Below, in pieces: positions 23,185 to 34,549 of a stretch of DNA of 64,000 bases. The position numbers and the translations under genes are program-made. The stretch is from Prunus persica (taxonomy: Eukaryota > Streptophyta > Magnoliopsida > Rosales > Rosaceae), in assembly GCF_000346465.2 (NCBI RefSeq), contig NC_034012.1, positions 15,930,789 through 15,994,788 of the forward strand, given 5' to 3'. Numbering within the stretch: position 1 is the stretch's first letter; each line of letters begins with the position of its first letter. The notes under the pieces are model-generated. The model saw only the letters and a program-made list of their open reading frames with translations, searched no databases and was not told the DNA's origin.

Positions 23185-26100
23185 TCAACGTCTCCACAAT
23201 CGACCTTGCTGCTTCTGTTCTTGCATTCGCCTACAATGTCATTTGAATTTTGTAAAGTAAGAATTTGTGACAACTTGTAACATTATAAAGTATATGACAA
23301 ATGGATGGTCAAGCATGTTCGGCACAAAATCTGAATCACAAACCCAGGCCCCCTGTGCATGTGTGTGTGCAGCGAATCTCAGAACCTAATAACAAAAAAA
23401 TTTTATAAAGAGGGGAAAGGTGGGATTTCTAAGCTTTTTTATTTATCAACAAGAATAGAACAGCTCCTCAGTCGCCTGACTTATAAATTTCGAAATAAGT
23501 GAAAACATCTCCCAAAAACCGAGTTAACCTTGTTAATTACAAACAAAGGTTAAACACACACACATATTAAGAATATACTTTACCTCTGATGCTCTTTAGA
23601 ACGCCTAATGAACTCTGCAGGGATATCACGCCCTTCATATGATGCTAATACTTGCCTAATATCTGCTGGAGGGTTACGGGCGACAACTGCACATAAACCA
23701 AGCACAAGCAGGCGGTAATGCATTTCTCAGAAACTTTAGTTGATTTAACACAAACATGATGAATAGAAACAATACAAAAGCTACTGGTGCTAGAAAACAA
23801 ATGAAAATCGCAGACTTACATTCAAGAAATGGTATGAAATCCACAAGAGCTGTGTCATCCATCTCATACTTGTATGGCTTTATTATGGCACCATTTTCAG
23901 GCTGAAGGCTATTTTCTCGTGCATGGGCACTCAGATAGATGATTTTATTTGGATCTCTATTAAGTTTGGAAAGGTCCTGCCAAGAGAAACTACACCTCAT
24001 ATGCTTTACTAAACACATGTGTCAAAACCAGATCCAGACTTGTAACAGATGGATTAGCCAATCAAGAGGGAACAGAATTTTTGAATCATTAAAGAGATTG
24101 GAGTTTATCAATTATTTCATGGTTTGACATGGGACGAGAGTAAGCTTTTTGGTTGCAGCAGACAGTTTGTGCAACTTGTAGTTAGCACGGAAATTTGCTG
24201 AAAGAAATACTAAGAGATTGGCAAAGGCTAGGTTCACCAATCACATAAAATAATTCCATGCTAAAAGAAGCAATTCAAAGATGTCAAACATCAAGAAGGT
24301 ACAGGAAAGAAGGAATTGAACATCATTTAATGAAACAAGTACCCAACCAACTTACCCTATAGTGTTTTCCGTTCTGATACTTAGTGGCAGCCTTTCCTAG
24401 CCTATATCTTACACAATGCTTTGTGTCCAGTCTCTCCATTACAGGATCTACATACTACATATACCAAGAAACAGTTAGATTCTGTTAGTCTAATTAATTT
24501 CCAAGAGAAAGAATGGTAATGTGAAATATTGAAATACCATATTAGAATAGTCTGAATACACGATGATTTCATAAAATTGAGCAAGATGTTCCAAGAAAGC
24601 ATCAACTCCAGGTCTTTTGATAGTCTGCCAACCCTTTTCTCGCTTTACAAGCCAAAAAGAAACATGAGTATAAGTAACCACACCCAAAAAAAAGAAACAA
24701 AAAGAACTTTCAAGGCATGAGGACTGTAATGCAGAGCATTTTTACATGACATGAAAAATGTGGGAAAAGATCATTGCCTAGATGTCATGAGATCACCCAA
24801 AACAAAAACAAAAGACTACCCACTACATCTTCTAAGACCGTGCCAAATCTTGCCATCCTGAAAGAAGGAATTTTTTCAAGTTGGAGATACAACCACCATT
24901 TTCCAGTCCTAGCCTTACCGTCCAATAAGAGTAAAGTAATGTCTCCTGGAGATCCAAAACAAGTGTAAAAACATGTCGTTCCATGGGATGCAAATCTGGA
25001 AGAAGCTTCTCTGCGTATGGTTCAGTATAACCCTATATGACAGTAACAGGAAACTGTGTCAAACAAATCAAAATGATGATGCTACACTGTGCCGATTGCC
25101 AAAGCAGATAACCAAAATTGAAAGAAGAGGAAAAAAAAAAAAAAAAAAAAAGAGAGAAAAGTACACACTCGAATTTGTTCTTCAATCGTCCTCCTTGCAT
25201 CAATATAAACTTCGGCTGCTTTAGCAGGCACTGAAATATAAGACAAAAACGACTCAGCATAATGTCGGTAACAAATAGAACTATAATTAGAAAGGATGGC
25301 TTGTTTGTGGTACTAAGCAAAAAGTTGCTATTATCAAATCATGTGCTGCAATCGAATCGCGTTTTCGAGATACGAGACATCTAAGTCATACAAGTAAAGA
25401 GATCTATTCATTGATAAGAAAAAGAAAAAACATCAAGCCCATCAGGTGACAAGTGTCAACCAAAATGAGCAAAGTCAATATACTTCAAAACAATAATTAT
25501 TAACCATCAGTATACTTTTTTTACAATATACCATCACTACACAATACACTTCTCTGTGATAAAGAGTTGGATCAAAAGCTCACATGTGTATTTTTGTCAT
25601 TTTCTGATGTTCACCAACATGATAAAGTTATTATATGCTGAGTAATTAACATATATGAACTATACAGTAAAATAAAAGTAAAAGATAATTGAGGTTAATC
25701 GATGCATCCTCTACGTAACCGGCTCCAACATGAAGTGAATTAATAGCAGTCAAAATTCACAAAAAGACAGGTAAAACTGCTGAAACTGTGTAGCAGACAA
25801 ATGTAATATGTGAAGCATGGCTATTACTCAACAGAGGTGTAGTTCAGGAACCCACCTGTAATTGCAGAAGAGTATACCCGATTTTTGAATTTCTGCAGAA
25901 AAAATTAATAACAACATGTTAATCTATTGAAATTGCATCCCTTCCAAGTACACAGGTAATAAGATAACATAACGCATCATAATGATAAAGGCCACACAAC
26001 TTCATATGACGGAAACTAATGCAACCTACCACTTGTCTTTATTCTGTGTGAATTTTTTTTTTTTTGGGTCAGAATATTCTGTATGGATTAAAACACAGTT

Positions 26101-27618
26101 TTTTTGGTTAACAATTGCTAAAATATTTAGTGATGAGTGACTCAATGCATGCAAACTACAGCATACCATGTTTGTTTATACCAAAACTGGATATGCGGAT
26201 ACAATTCATTGTTCTTAAAATCAAGGGACACAAAACAATCCTAAATAAAGGCGTGGTTATCTGGTTTTCCTCAATGAATTTTCGGATACAATCTTGAAAA
26301 CAACACAGTACCTGAAAATAATAATGTCAATTTTGCCATTTTCAATGACCTTCTATCCGAAAACTCTGAAAATATGCAATGCTTGACTAAAACCCCAGCT
26401 CACTGCCATGCTTAAGTATTTGGTCAAAATACGCCTGAATTTCAACTGAACCAGCTTGACCAGGTCAAAGGCAGTCGACCAAATACTAATGGCAGTTGAC
26501 TGTCATCCTCTATACATGTCAAGAATTTTAATATTAAGCAGTTGACAGGAAATTGTTTCCGAAACAATGTGAACTAAATGCATATCCTATTTTCACTCTT
26601 CTCTGGAAATATTAAAAATATTAAAACACAACTTCAATTTTGGATTGAATGCTAGTTTTTCAAAAAAGTTTGAGAAATTAAAGAAGCCTTAGATTTTGTT
26701 CTGTCTCTTCCCCTCTCTTTTTCAGGTCAAGTTACTCGGATATCATTTTTATGCAAAGCTAACCTGATAATATTTCATGCCAAAGAAACGTAGAAAAATA
26801 TCAAGTCATTCCCAGAGCCAAGTAACTGCATTCGTAAAAAAAAGTTCCAAGTCATACTTACCTCAAGAGCAGGTGCATCATCTGCCACCTTGATATTTGA
26901 AGGTGCTGCCCGGAGAGCCTTCGTCTTTTCCTCGATTTCATCCACAGAGTACGCTACAAAACAAATGCGAATCCAAAATTCACTCTCCCTCTTTCACCAA
27001 CAAACATAAAGACCCACAAGAATACCAATTAAGCCAATATTACCAACACAAAGCTTTTCTTTTTAGCCAAAACCCACATCAAATTTCGCTTCTACAAGCC
27101 AAGAAAAAAGAAGAAACCCAAATTTCATAGTCAAAATCAAACCCCCAATCTTACAATGCTGCATTGGTTTATAAAATCAGCTATAAATGGAAATTTCTCA
27201 TCATGAATTAATCTAAAACACCCAACACCAAACTTTTCTTGTTCTTTTCACCCAAAGCCCACATCAAAGCTCTCTTCCGAATCCCAAAAAAAAAACCACA
27301 CAAAAAATGAACCATCATTTCCAAATCAGCGCAGCTCATACCATAGGAGGCATAACCAACAGTGGCAGTGGCTCCAGTGATCGCGCCAATGAGCGAGTAC
27401 TTGAGGAAGTTCCAAGCTTTTCCACTTGACGCGTTCGAAGCCTCAGTGCTAGGTGGTGGTGGCGGTGGTGGAGGGGGAGGTGTGAGATCGGAGACTAGGG
27501 ATTGAGCCCCGATGAGCGGCTCTTTGGGAGGGGTTGAAGCCACATCGGAGCTGAATAGGCGTCGATTACGCTTTAATACCCGGGAGACTAAACGGCATCG
27601 AAGAAGTATCGAAGACAT
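23185..27618 (-). CDS. TIM50: Mitochondrial import inner membrane translocase subunit TIM50
   Basis: Ten exons on the minus strand: 27618-27342, 26953-26862, 25892-25856, 25230-25169, 25032-24919, 24642-24538, 24454-24356, 23976-23820, 23686-23584 and 23230-23185, giving 363 residues. The N-terminus ([20 protein letters not shown]) is rich in Arg and Ser and lacks acids, as mitochondrial presequences do. A run of about ten prolines follows, then a membrane helix ([20 protein letters not shown]). The C-terminal half is the FCP1/HAD-like domain ([73 protein letters not shown]). TIM50 receives presequence proteins from the TOM complex and passes them to the TIM23 channel. The HAD signature DxDx(T/V) reads DLQET here, so no phosphatase activity is expected, as for other TIM50 proteins. 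Confidence 0.95.
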
Positions 27619-27978
27619 TTTTAGGGTTTTAGAGAGGTTTTGCTTGTGATCGCCTGTTTGGGGTTAATAGGGTTTTGCGCAGAGAGAGAGACTGAAAGAG
27701 AAAGAGAGAGAGAGAGACGCAACGGGGTGTTTGGGTATTGGAATTGTTTTTAACTTTTGAGGGTTAATTCGGAGGGGTGTTTGGATGTCGGTTAGTGGTT
27801 GGTTTCTAGTTTAGTCAAGAAACTCTCTGTTTGGCAGCCGACTTTTTTCTTTTATACGAGAAAATCAGCGATTTAGAGGAAATTGAAATTTGGACCTAGG
27901 ATGCAGAGTAAATCATCTTCCAAATTTATTATTATTATTATTATTTTCCATTTTTTCTTAAGAAATGATAACCGGACT
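27619..27978. promoter_or_regulatory. TIM50 5' UTR/promoter region
   Basis: AGGGTTT (a telo-box in reverse, AAACCCT) occurs just upstream of the TIM50 ATG at about 27623-27630 and again at about 27668-27675. A GA-rich stretch lies at about 27679-27717. Telo-boxes are common near starts of plant housekeeping and translation-related genes. A functional role here is inference. Confidence 0.4.
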
Positions 27979-29054
27979 TAGGGGTGGTTGCGGTTCGGTA
28001 ACCGCGAATTTTTACTCAAACCGCAAACCGACCGACTATTTGCAGTTTGGTGATTTTTGAAACTGCAAACCGACCGCGTTTTGCGGTTTAAAATCGCAAA
28101 TTCTCAAGCATTCACAAAAATATAAATTTACAACCTAAATAAATAAATACACAACCTCAATTTCTCAAGCATATATAAATTCACAATCGATTCCAATTCT
28201 CAAGCATTCACAACCTAAGAAAATTAAAGTTACAATTCCAAACATTCCAATTAAAATTAAACTTCTCAAGCATTCCAATTCCAAATCCTTTAAATTTACA
28301 AACCAAAAGCAAAATGAATTAAAGTTACAACCAAAAAGAAAAATCCAATTCACAGTTAATTAAAGTTACAAACTAAAAGGAAAAATGCAATACACCAATG
28401 TTACAAACTCAAGTGTTGGTGGTGAGTGGATTTGAAGAACCCCTTTGTGTTGTTTGAGCACCAATGCTATCTACAAATAAAATAACATAGTTTAGTACAT
28501 TTTATTATAAGAAGAAGCATAAATAAACTAATTACTTACAAGTTGTCATATCTTCCATTTCCTTGTAGAATTCAACCTCATCATCTGTTGGTTCCTTGTA
28601 AAAGGAAAATTCGTCCGCTCTAAGCCAATCACTAGTACACACTAATGCCTCTACCATTTTAGGATGCAAAGAGCTTCTAAAAGGATCCACAATCCTCTTG
28701 CCTATGCTAAAAGCATTTTCACTAGCAACCGTAGAACTTGGAATTGCAAAGATATCCTTGGCAACTTGTGAAAGAATAGGATATCTTGTTTGGTTCCCTT
28801 TCCACCAATTCAAGAGAAGAGAAGGGTTTACAATTTTACTTAATTATTCATAGAGTATAGCCGTGCGGCTATACTTTGCGGTTTGCGGTAACCGTAAATT
28901 TTGAAAATCAAATACCGCAACCGCAACCGTAAATGTGGTTCGGTTTTTAATACCGCGATTGCGGTTCGGTTTACCGCGATTGCGGTTTTATTGCGGTAAA
29001 ATATCGGTTGGTTTTTGCGGTTTTTCGGTTTTTCGGTTTAAAATGCCACCCCTA
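27979..29054. mobile_element. Non-autonomous hAT transposon with a perfect 8-bp target duplication
   Basis: The 1076-bp element starts TAGGGGTGG and ends CCACCCCTA. It is flanked on both sides by ACCGGACT (27971-27978 and 29055-29062), an exact 8-bp duplication as hAT elements make. The subterminal parts are rich in repeated CGGTTTGCGGTT-like motifs in both directions, which are likely transposase binding sites (inference). It keeps a short piece of transposase (28532-28813). Confidence 0.9.
28532..28813 (-). pseudogene. hAT transposase C-terminal dimerisation fragment
   Basis: Ninety-three residues inside the hAT element. The pattern YPILSQVAKDIFAIPSSTVA followed by SENAFSIGKRIVDPFRSSL and VEALVCTSDWL is the hAT dimerisation domain (hATC) found at the C-terminus of Ac-type transposases. 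The catalytic RNase H-like core and zinc finger are absent, so this is a remnant left by internal deletion. Confidence 0.85.
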
Positions 29055-29062
29055 ACCGGACT

Positions 29063-30091
29063 TCTATCTTTTTCCATTTAACTTTTGAACTATTCTTCCT
29101 CATCCGACTAAAAAGATGGAACTATTGTTCTAAAGTCTCTTTTACCATCCGTGCAAAACCCCTCGTAGTCCCGGAATTATGTTAAACTTAAACGCATCAT
29201 TTTAGTCTTTATCCGTAAAATTCGATTAATGTCATCGCCATTCTCTTGTTCTCCACATCAATGTTATTCTAAACGTTGATTCTGTCCAAATTTCTTCTGG
29301 TCCTCACATCAGTTTGGTCTTTTTCGTCACATTCAATCAAAATATTCTTTTAATTCGATCACGTTACGGCACATGACCAACTTAAAGCGTTATTTTCGTT
29401 AAAATACAACATATTCAGCCATAAAAAAACTAAATCTCAAGTATTTTGCTCGGTAAAGCTATATGCTCTCTTTGATGGAACCCAAATGTAAAACCTTAAA
29501 CGAAAATAATATGACTATTTTGAACAAAAACATGAGTTGAAGGACTAAAATAAGCTATATTTTGATAAAAGCACCCACTTAAAGTTGGTAACAGAACCAA
29601 ATTTAACGAAAATTATACGACAATATTGATCAAATTAATGTGTAAACCAAAAAAAAAAAAAATTAAATATCACATTTAGTGAGTATAAATACTAAAATAA
29701 AACTTAAAAAAAAAATTCATGAACCACTTGTGATACAACCCTGAATTAAAAGTTGTGATGGCTTTATTAACCAGCAACATCATGGCCTTGTCTTCCTACC
29801 TAGACAAACAACAACCTGACATGAAATACCATTTTGATTTTTCTAATCTTGCTGAAATGTGAGAAAGAATCTTCTCTTTTTTCTCTTTTTCTCCTTTTTG
29901 GGAAAGCATAAAACTGTATAGAAGGTTGTTGTTAGGAAGATAAACAAGTTTGGGGTTGTGCCCATTAAAAGTAAAAGGTTTAGAAAAGCAAAGAAGATAA
30001 TGAAGATGGTCAAAATCACTTGGAGCCGTGCGCTGCATTTGCAGATCTTCTTTTGCCTAACTAATAAAGGTTAATATATCATTAGAGTTTA

Positions 30092-30140
<49 letters not shown>

Positions 30141-31222
30141 TTGACATGTCATGTCATGAAGTAATATAATTATGTAAAAATAATAAAAAGTTTACGTGTA
30201 AATTAATTATTTATGAGAGAAAACTGCTTAAACTTTTCTTAAGTTACAACTTACATTAAAATCAAAGCTTCCATTATTATGAGAAGTAAGAGCATGATAT
30301 TTGCTTAGAGATGAAGGATTGAACACCATCCCAAATCAAAACCAACCACAAGTGTGTGTGTGTGTAGCATTATTATTCTTCTTATGATTTTCCAAGCAAC
30401 AACCATACAAAGTAGAATTTTCACCCGCTATATGTCACAACCTCTTGGTTTTGGCTTCCCTGGTGGTAGGAAAGAAAATGTAGATTAGCATGCAGTTGTA
30501 CACATTTGTATGTTGCCAACTATATTTCTAATAATTAATTACTTGCTTCTTAGCAAGGACGGACTTAGGATTCAAAATAAGATGGGTTAAATTTACCTTA
30601 CGTGTAGGGTGGGTGAAGTGCTGAGATTTATGCTTGCCGACATGCAATGCATGGTTATGCATGAAAGAGGGGTTGATTTGGGTGGATTGGGAATGTCAAT
30701 ATAAGGGTCTGTCTCTACTTCTTAATTCAATGATATTTTTCTTGCCAATGATGAAAGAGATTTTAAGTTTGAATCTTCTTCGATTCATTGATTAGAAAAG
30801 AGAAAAACTAGTTGTAAACTATTTGTACAAGTTAGTCCCATTCTCTAGCATTACTTGTGGCAATGACATTATGCTATATTTCAAGGGTTGGTTATAGAAC
30901 AGACAGAGTCTTGAATATCAATTATCAGATCTCTTTTTTGGTCCCAGCTCTCCCAAGTGATTGCCTCTATCATAAAAGAAGTCAAATCTGAAATTGGTGA
31001 ACATCAAGATTACTCTTACCTGATGCCTGAATGGGGTGACAGCTAGAAAGTTCAAAATAGTCTAGAAAATAACATGTCAACATCCTCTCCATCTCAAGTC
31101 TCCAAATGGCAATTTTATACTGATCCACAAAAACCCTGATAGGAACACCATTTAAGGATCCTCAATCCAAGGGTATTTTTGGAAAACCACCCACACATCC
31201 AAAATTACTTTGAAGCCTGACC
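29063..31222. other. Intergenic, no gene seen; contains an (AT)21 microsatellite
   Basis: AT-rich DNA. A short open frame at 29796-30038 on the minus strand has no recognisable domain. Near 30555-30580 (GGACGGACTTAGGATTC) there is a hint of a decayed hAT terminal repeat, without a clear partner. Confidence 0.4.
30095..30136. repeat. (AT)21 microsatellite
   Basis: Forty-two bases of uninterrupted AT dinucleotides, likely polymorphic in length. Confidence 0.95.
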
Positions 31223-31228
31223 TATATA
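31223..31228 (+). promoter_or_regulatory. TATA box of the DUF4408/DUF761 gene
   Basis: TATATAA within CCTATATAACCC, about 145 bp before the ATG at 31372. It is a plausible core promoter for the intronless gene. Confidence 0.45.
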
Positions 31229-31371
31229 ACCCTCCAATCCAATCCATGACTTTGATATGTAGATACAAGCTTGCCAAGACTCCTCCAAACTCCTCTCCCT
31301 TCCATATCCTCCTCAATTTGCCAGAGTTGCCTCTTTAGCAATTAAAAACTAGCTAGATATAGAGAGAGAAA

Positions 31372-32091
31372 ATGAATCAAACTGAGTACCATAGCCAAAA
31401 CCAACAAACCTTGACTCATAGTTACTACATGTACAACTCCATAGACAATCAGCTTCTGAAAAAAGCTACCAAGTTTTTGCTTTCAGTTTCTGTTGTTACT
31501 TTCTGCATTCCCAACTCATCTTTGCTTTCATGCCTCCATTCCCTCAACTTCTACTTCTCCACATTCCCTTACCAGCTTTTCACCCACACCATTGACAAGA
31601 ACTGCATGTTCCTCATCTGCAATTTGCTCTTGGTTGTCCTTGCAAAATGCTCTGGCTTAATCCGGTCCCCGTCCCAGTCTCATCGTACTAATGATGAAAC
31701 CACCTTCAAGAATAGAGAAGGTGGTTCCGGGTTCGAATCGCCAATGTTAGAGACTGAAGAACCAGCTATGCAGAAGGAAGATGTTAAAGTGGAAAGTATG
31801 GAGTCAGCAGAACATGTTGCTGCAGAAAAAGGACAACAAAGTGAGTCCTTGATCAACCAAGTAGAAACAGATGCAGAGAAAGCAGCTGAAGAATATAAAG
31901 ATCAAAAGGAGCAAAAACCAGAAAATGAGTTTATAGTCTCGGAAGAAGAAGAAGAAGAAAATGGAACACTTGCTGAAGAAGATGAAGATGGAAATGGCAC
32001 TGAAGAATTAAACAAGAAATTTGAAGATTTCATTAGAAGAATGAAGGAAGAATTGAGGATTGAAGCACAAAGACAACTAATCATGGTTTAA
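31372..32091 (+). CDS. DUF4408/DUF761 (cotton-fiber-type) membrane protein
   Basis: A single exon of 239 residues. Two hydrophobic stretches lie near residues 34-56 (FLLSVSVVTFCIPNSSLL) and 80-97 (FLICNLLLVVLAKCSGL). The middle is very acidic (for example EEEEEENGTLAEEDEDG). The C-terminus (ELNKKFEDFIRRMKEELRIE, then AQRQL) fits the short conserved DUF761 end. Proteins of this family are plant-specific, often stress- or hormone-responsive, and have no known biochemical activity. A TATA box lies about 145 bp upstream, and no close neighbour shares its orientation within 9 kb. Family assignment rests on the layout and C-terminal motif. Confidence 0.75.
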   Translation: MNQTEYHSQNQQTLTHSYYMYNSIDNQLLKKATKFLLSVSVVTFCIPNSSLLSCLHSLNFYFSTFPYQLFTHTIDKNCMFLICNLLLVVLAKCSGLIRSPSQSHRTNDETTFKNREGGSGFESPMLETEEPAMQKEDVKVESMESAEHVAAEKGQQSESLINQVETDAEKAAEEYKDQKEQKPENEFIVSEEEEEENGTLAEEDEDGNGTEELNKKFEDFIRRMKEELRIEAQRQLIMV

Positions 32092-34549
32092 TTAGTGTTT
32101 TAATTAGTATGTTTGTGATAAATACTTCCTTCTTTACTCATTCATAATTAATTTTCATTATGTTAATTAGTTGTGTATTATGTATTTATAGATGTTAATT
32201 AGTAAAAGATTTTATTTTCTATCTTCTTTTGAGTGCATAATAACTATATGAAAACGGTGCTTTGAAGCAGAGATTCATACTGCAAGTTTCAAATATTTCA
32301 TAATGACAATTAGATATAGATATACACTTGTCCTGCTGCATTGGAGTTTATGGTTGGCTGGGCCCCCATTGACTTACAATCTTTTTGTTTGGTGGGAATT
32401 TGACAAACTTACATTTGTTGTGTTCTTGGAGAAATGACAGAGGTGATGAAACACTGAAACCCTAGCTCTGTCATGATCTTGTCAATCCAAATAATTTTGT
32501 TCATCGTTGCTATCAGGATAAAATGTAACAATGACTAATCACAAAGCAATCTGTCTAATTGTCTCACTGGCTTTACCACTTAAGATCCTTGTGATTAATT
32601 TGCTAAGATGAAAATTAGTGAAAAGGTAAAAGTAGCATACAAAGGTAGTAGCAAAGTGGCAAAAAAGATAAAGAAGAAGGAATAATAGCATATATGAGTT
32701 CAGGCATCTATAGCCTATAGGTACACCGTGCCCTTAAGAAATCATGTTGCTAGTATTAATCTTACCCAATTTCAGCAACATGGAAGAGGTATCCAGAAGG
32801 AGAATAAAGTCAAAATTCTAAGATGTGACATGGTTCCATTATTATGAAATTTGTAGGAATACGACATGAACGTTTAAGTACATGCATGGCTAATTTGGTT
32901 TAGTCCAGCAGAAAAAGATCTTGATTTGCAAACTAGAGATCCCATGACATCTTGTTTGTGTGTGTGTGTGTGTTAATCCCCTAGTCTCCGTAAATTGATG
33001 CAACTTATCACCTAGATAAAGTTTTGATCAATTTTTATTTATTTATAAAAACGTATCATGTGCCCCACACATAGAGAGGTATTTAGTTTATCTACATATA
33101 TATGGGGTGATGGTTTTACCACTTAAGACCAATCTAATTAATTTGATCAAATGAAAATTAGTAAAAAGGTAAAAGTAGCAAGTGACCAAAAAGCAAAAGA
33201 AAGAAGGAATAGCATATAAGAATTTTGGCATCTCTAGCCTATAGGTAAGCCATGCCCTTAAGAAACTATATTGCAAGTATTGATCTTACCCATTTTATCC
33301 AATATTACTAGATGTGACATGACTTCATGATATCCAACATTCACTTCCCCAGAACATCCAAATTCATTTCAGGTGGGATAATTTTGTTGCCCTCTCTGAA
33401 GTTCTGAACAAAATCAGACTTACACATGTCAAGTTCCTGATCAGTAGGATTTCAAATTCCAAACCATTTGGCAGTTGTTTGAATAAAGTTAAATGCTCGA
33501 AAGTAAAACTAGTGCATAAAAAAGCCACGGAATTTTGTTTCCATTTCTGAAAGGGATTGATTTTGTATTCTGCTAGTGTTGATTTAAGTACAGGTGGCTG
33601 GAAGAATCCCTGTAGTCTTTACACTGAAGTGGTTGGAAACTCAGGAGCCTTCATTTTCACCCCTTATTACATCAACAAAACAGTTCTTCATAAATGATAT
33701 ATGGGTCCTTCCTTCCTTCAAGGTGAAGTTAAATCCCAAACTTATTTGTTTGATTCTTACATTCCACATACCAATCAATGAAAGTGAGAGAGACATGTTA
33801 GCACTTGTAGCACCTAAGCTTAAAAGCTCTCTTTTTTCAGTACAGGTGATAGTCTAAACTACATGGAAGGAGGATTTCTCTCACACACACAACTTAAAGC
33901 TCATTTTTTGTTAAGAGAGTTTCACCTAAAACCAAAGAGAGACATTCATAAAATTTATCAGGCATCTAAATCCATCGATTTTGAAATTTATCCCTTATAT
34001 GAACTATGCCCAAAATGACATCTAAATTTATCAATTTCTTAAAACTCTAAATAATGGCAAGATGAAGAAGCTTTGTGTCCTCATGCAGGTTAAAAGCAAT
34101 ATCATTTATCCGTAGAAAAATTTGTCTCGTATTGAGGCATTTTATCGAACACATTGACTCCAAGGCACTAATGAAAGAAAATTATATATGATTGACCCCT
34201 TTTGGCCCTTAATTGATACCCAAGTGACCTAGTATTCATGAGTAGAGATCCAAGTGAAGATTTTTTTTATACTCATCGTTTGTTACATAGAGCCATCAAA
34301 TTTGTTCACCAATTAATTAGCAGTACACATGTTAAAGTTCAGAGTGCACTTATAGTTCGAATGAAACCCTGTCACATTAATTTGGTGAATAAAATTCACA
34401 ACTTTAGACAAAAATCCTTCTAACATGAAAGTTGAAGGAAATAAACACAAACTTCAAATTGAGTATTTACATACTGCGCATGTCATCATCAAGAAAACAC
34501 TTTGCTAATTAATAGACATTCAGCCCTATACCAACCTAGACTTTGCTAA
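32092..34549. other. Intergenic, with a diverged 200-bp direct repeat
   Basis: No gene is recognised. The frame at 33594-33857 has no known domain. Segments 32570-32782 and 33112-33308 are related direct repeats (listed separately). Confidence 0.4.
32570..33308. repeat. Direct repeat pair, about 200 bp each
   Basis: Segments 32570-32782 and 33112-33308 share the order TTTACCACTTAAGA, GATGAAAATTAGT (or CAAATGAAAATTAGT), AAAAGGTAAAAGTAGCA, CTAGCCTATAGGTA (or similar) and CCCTTAAGAAA, with roughly 80 percent identity by eye. There is no coding potential, so this looks like a local duplication or two copies of one unknown repeat. Confidence 0.7.

Noticed and set aside
30095..30136. Possible CRISPR-like or other array among the simple repeats
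   Set aside because: It is a plain AT microsatellite. No CRISPR, operon or phage signature is expected or seen in this nuclear plant DNA.
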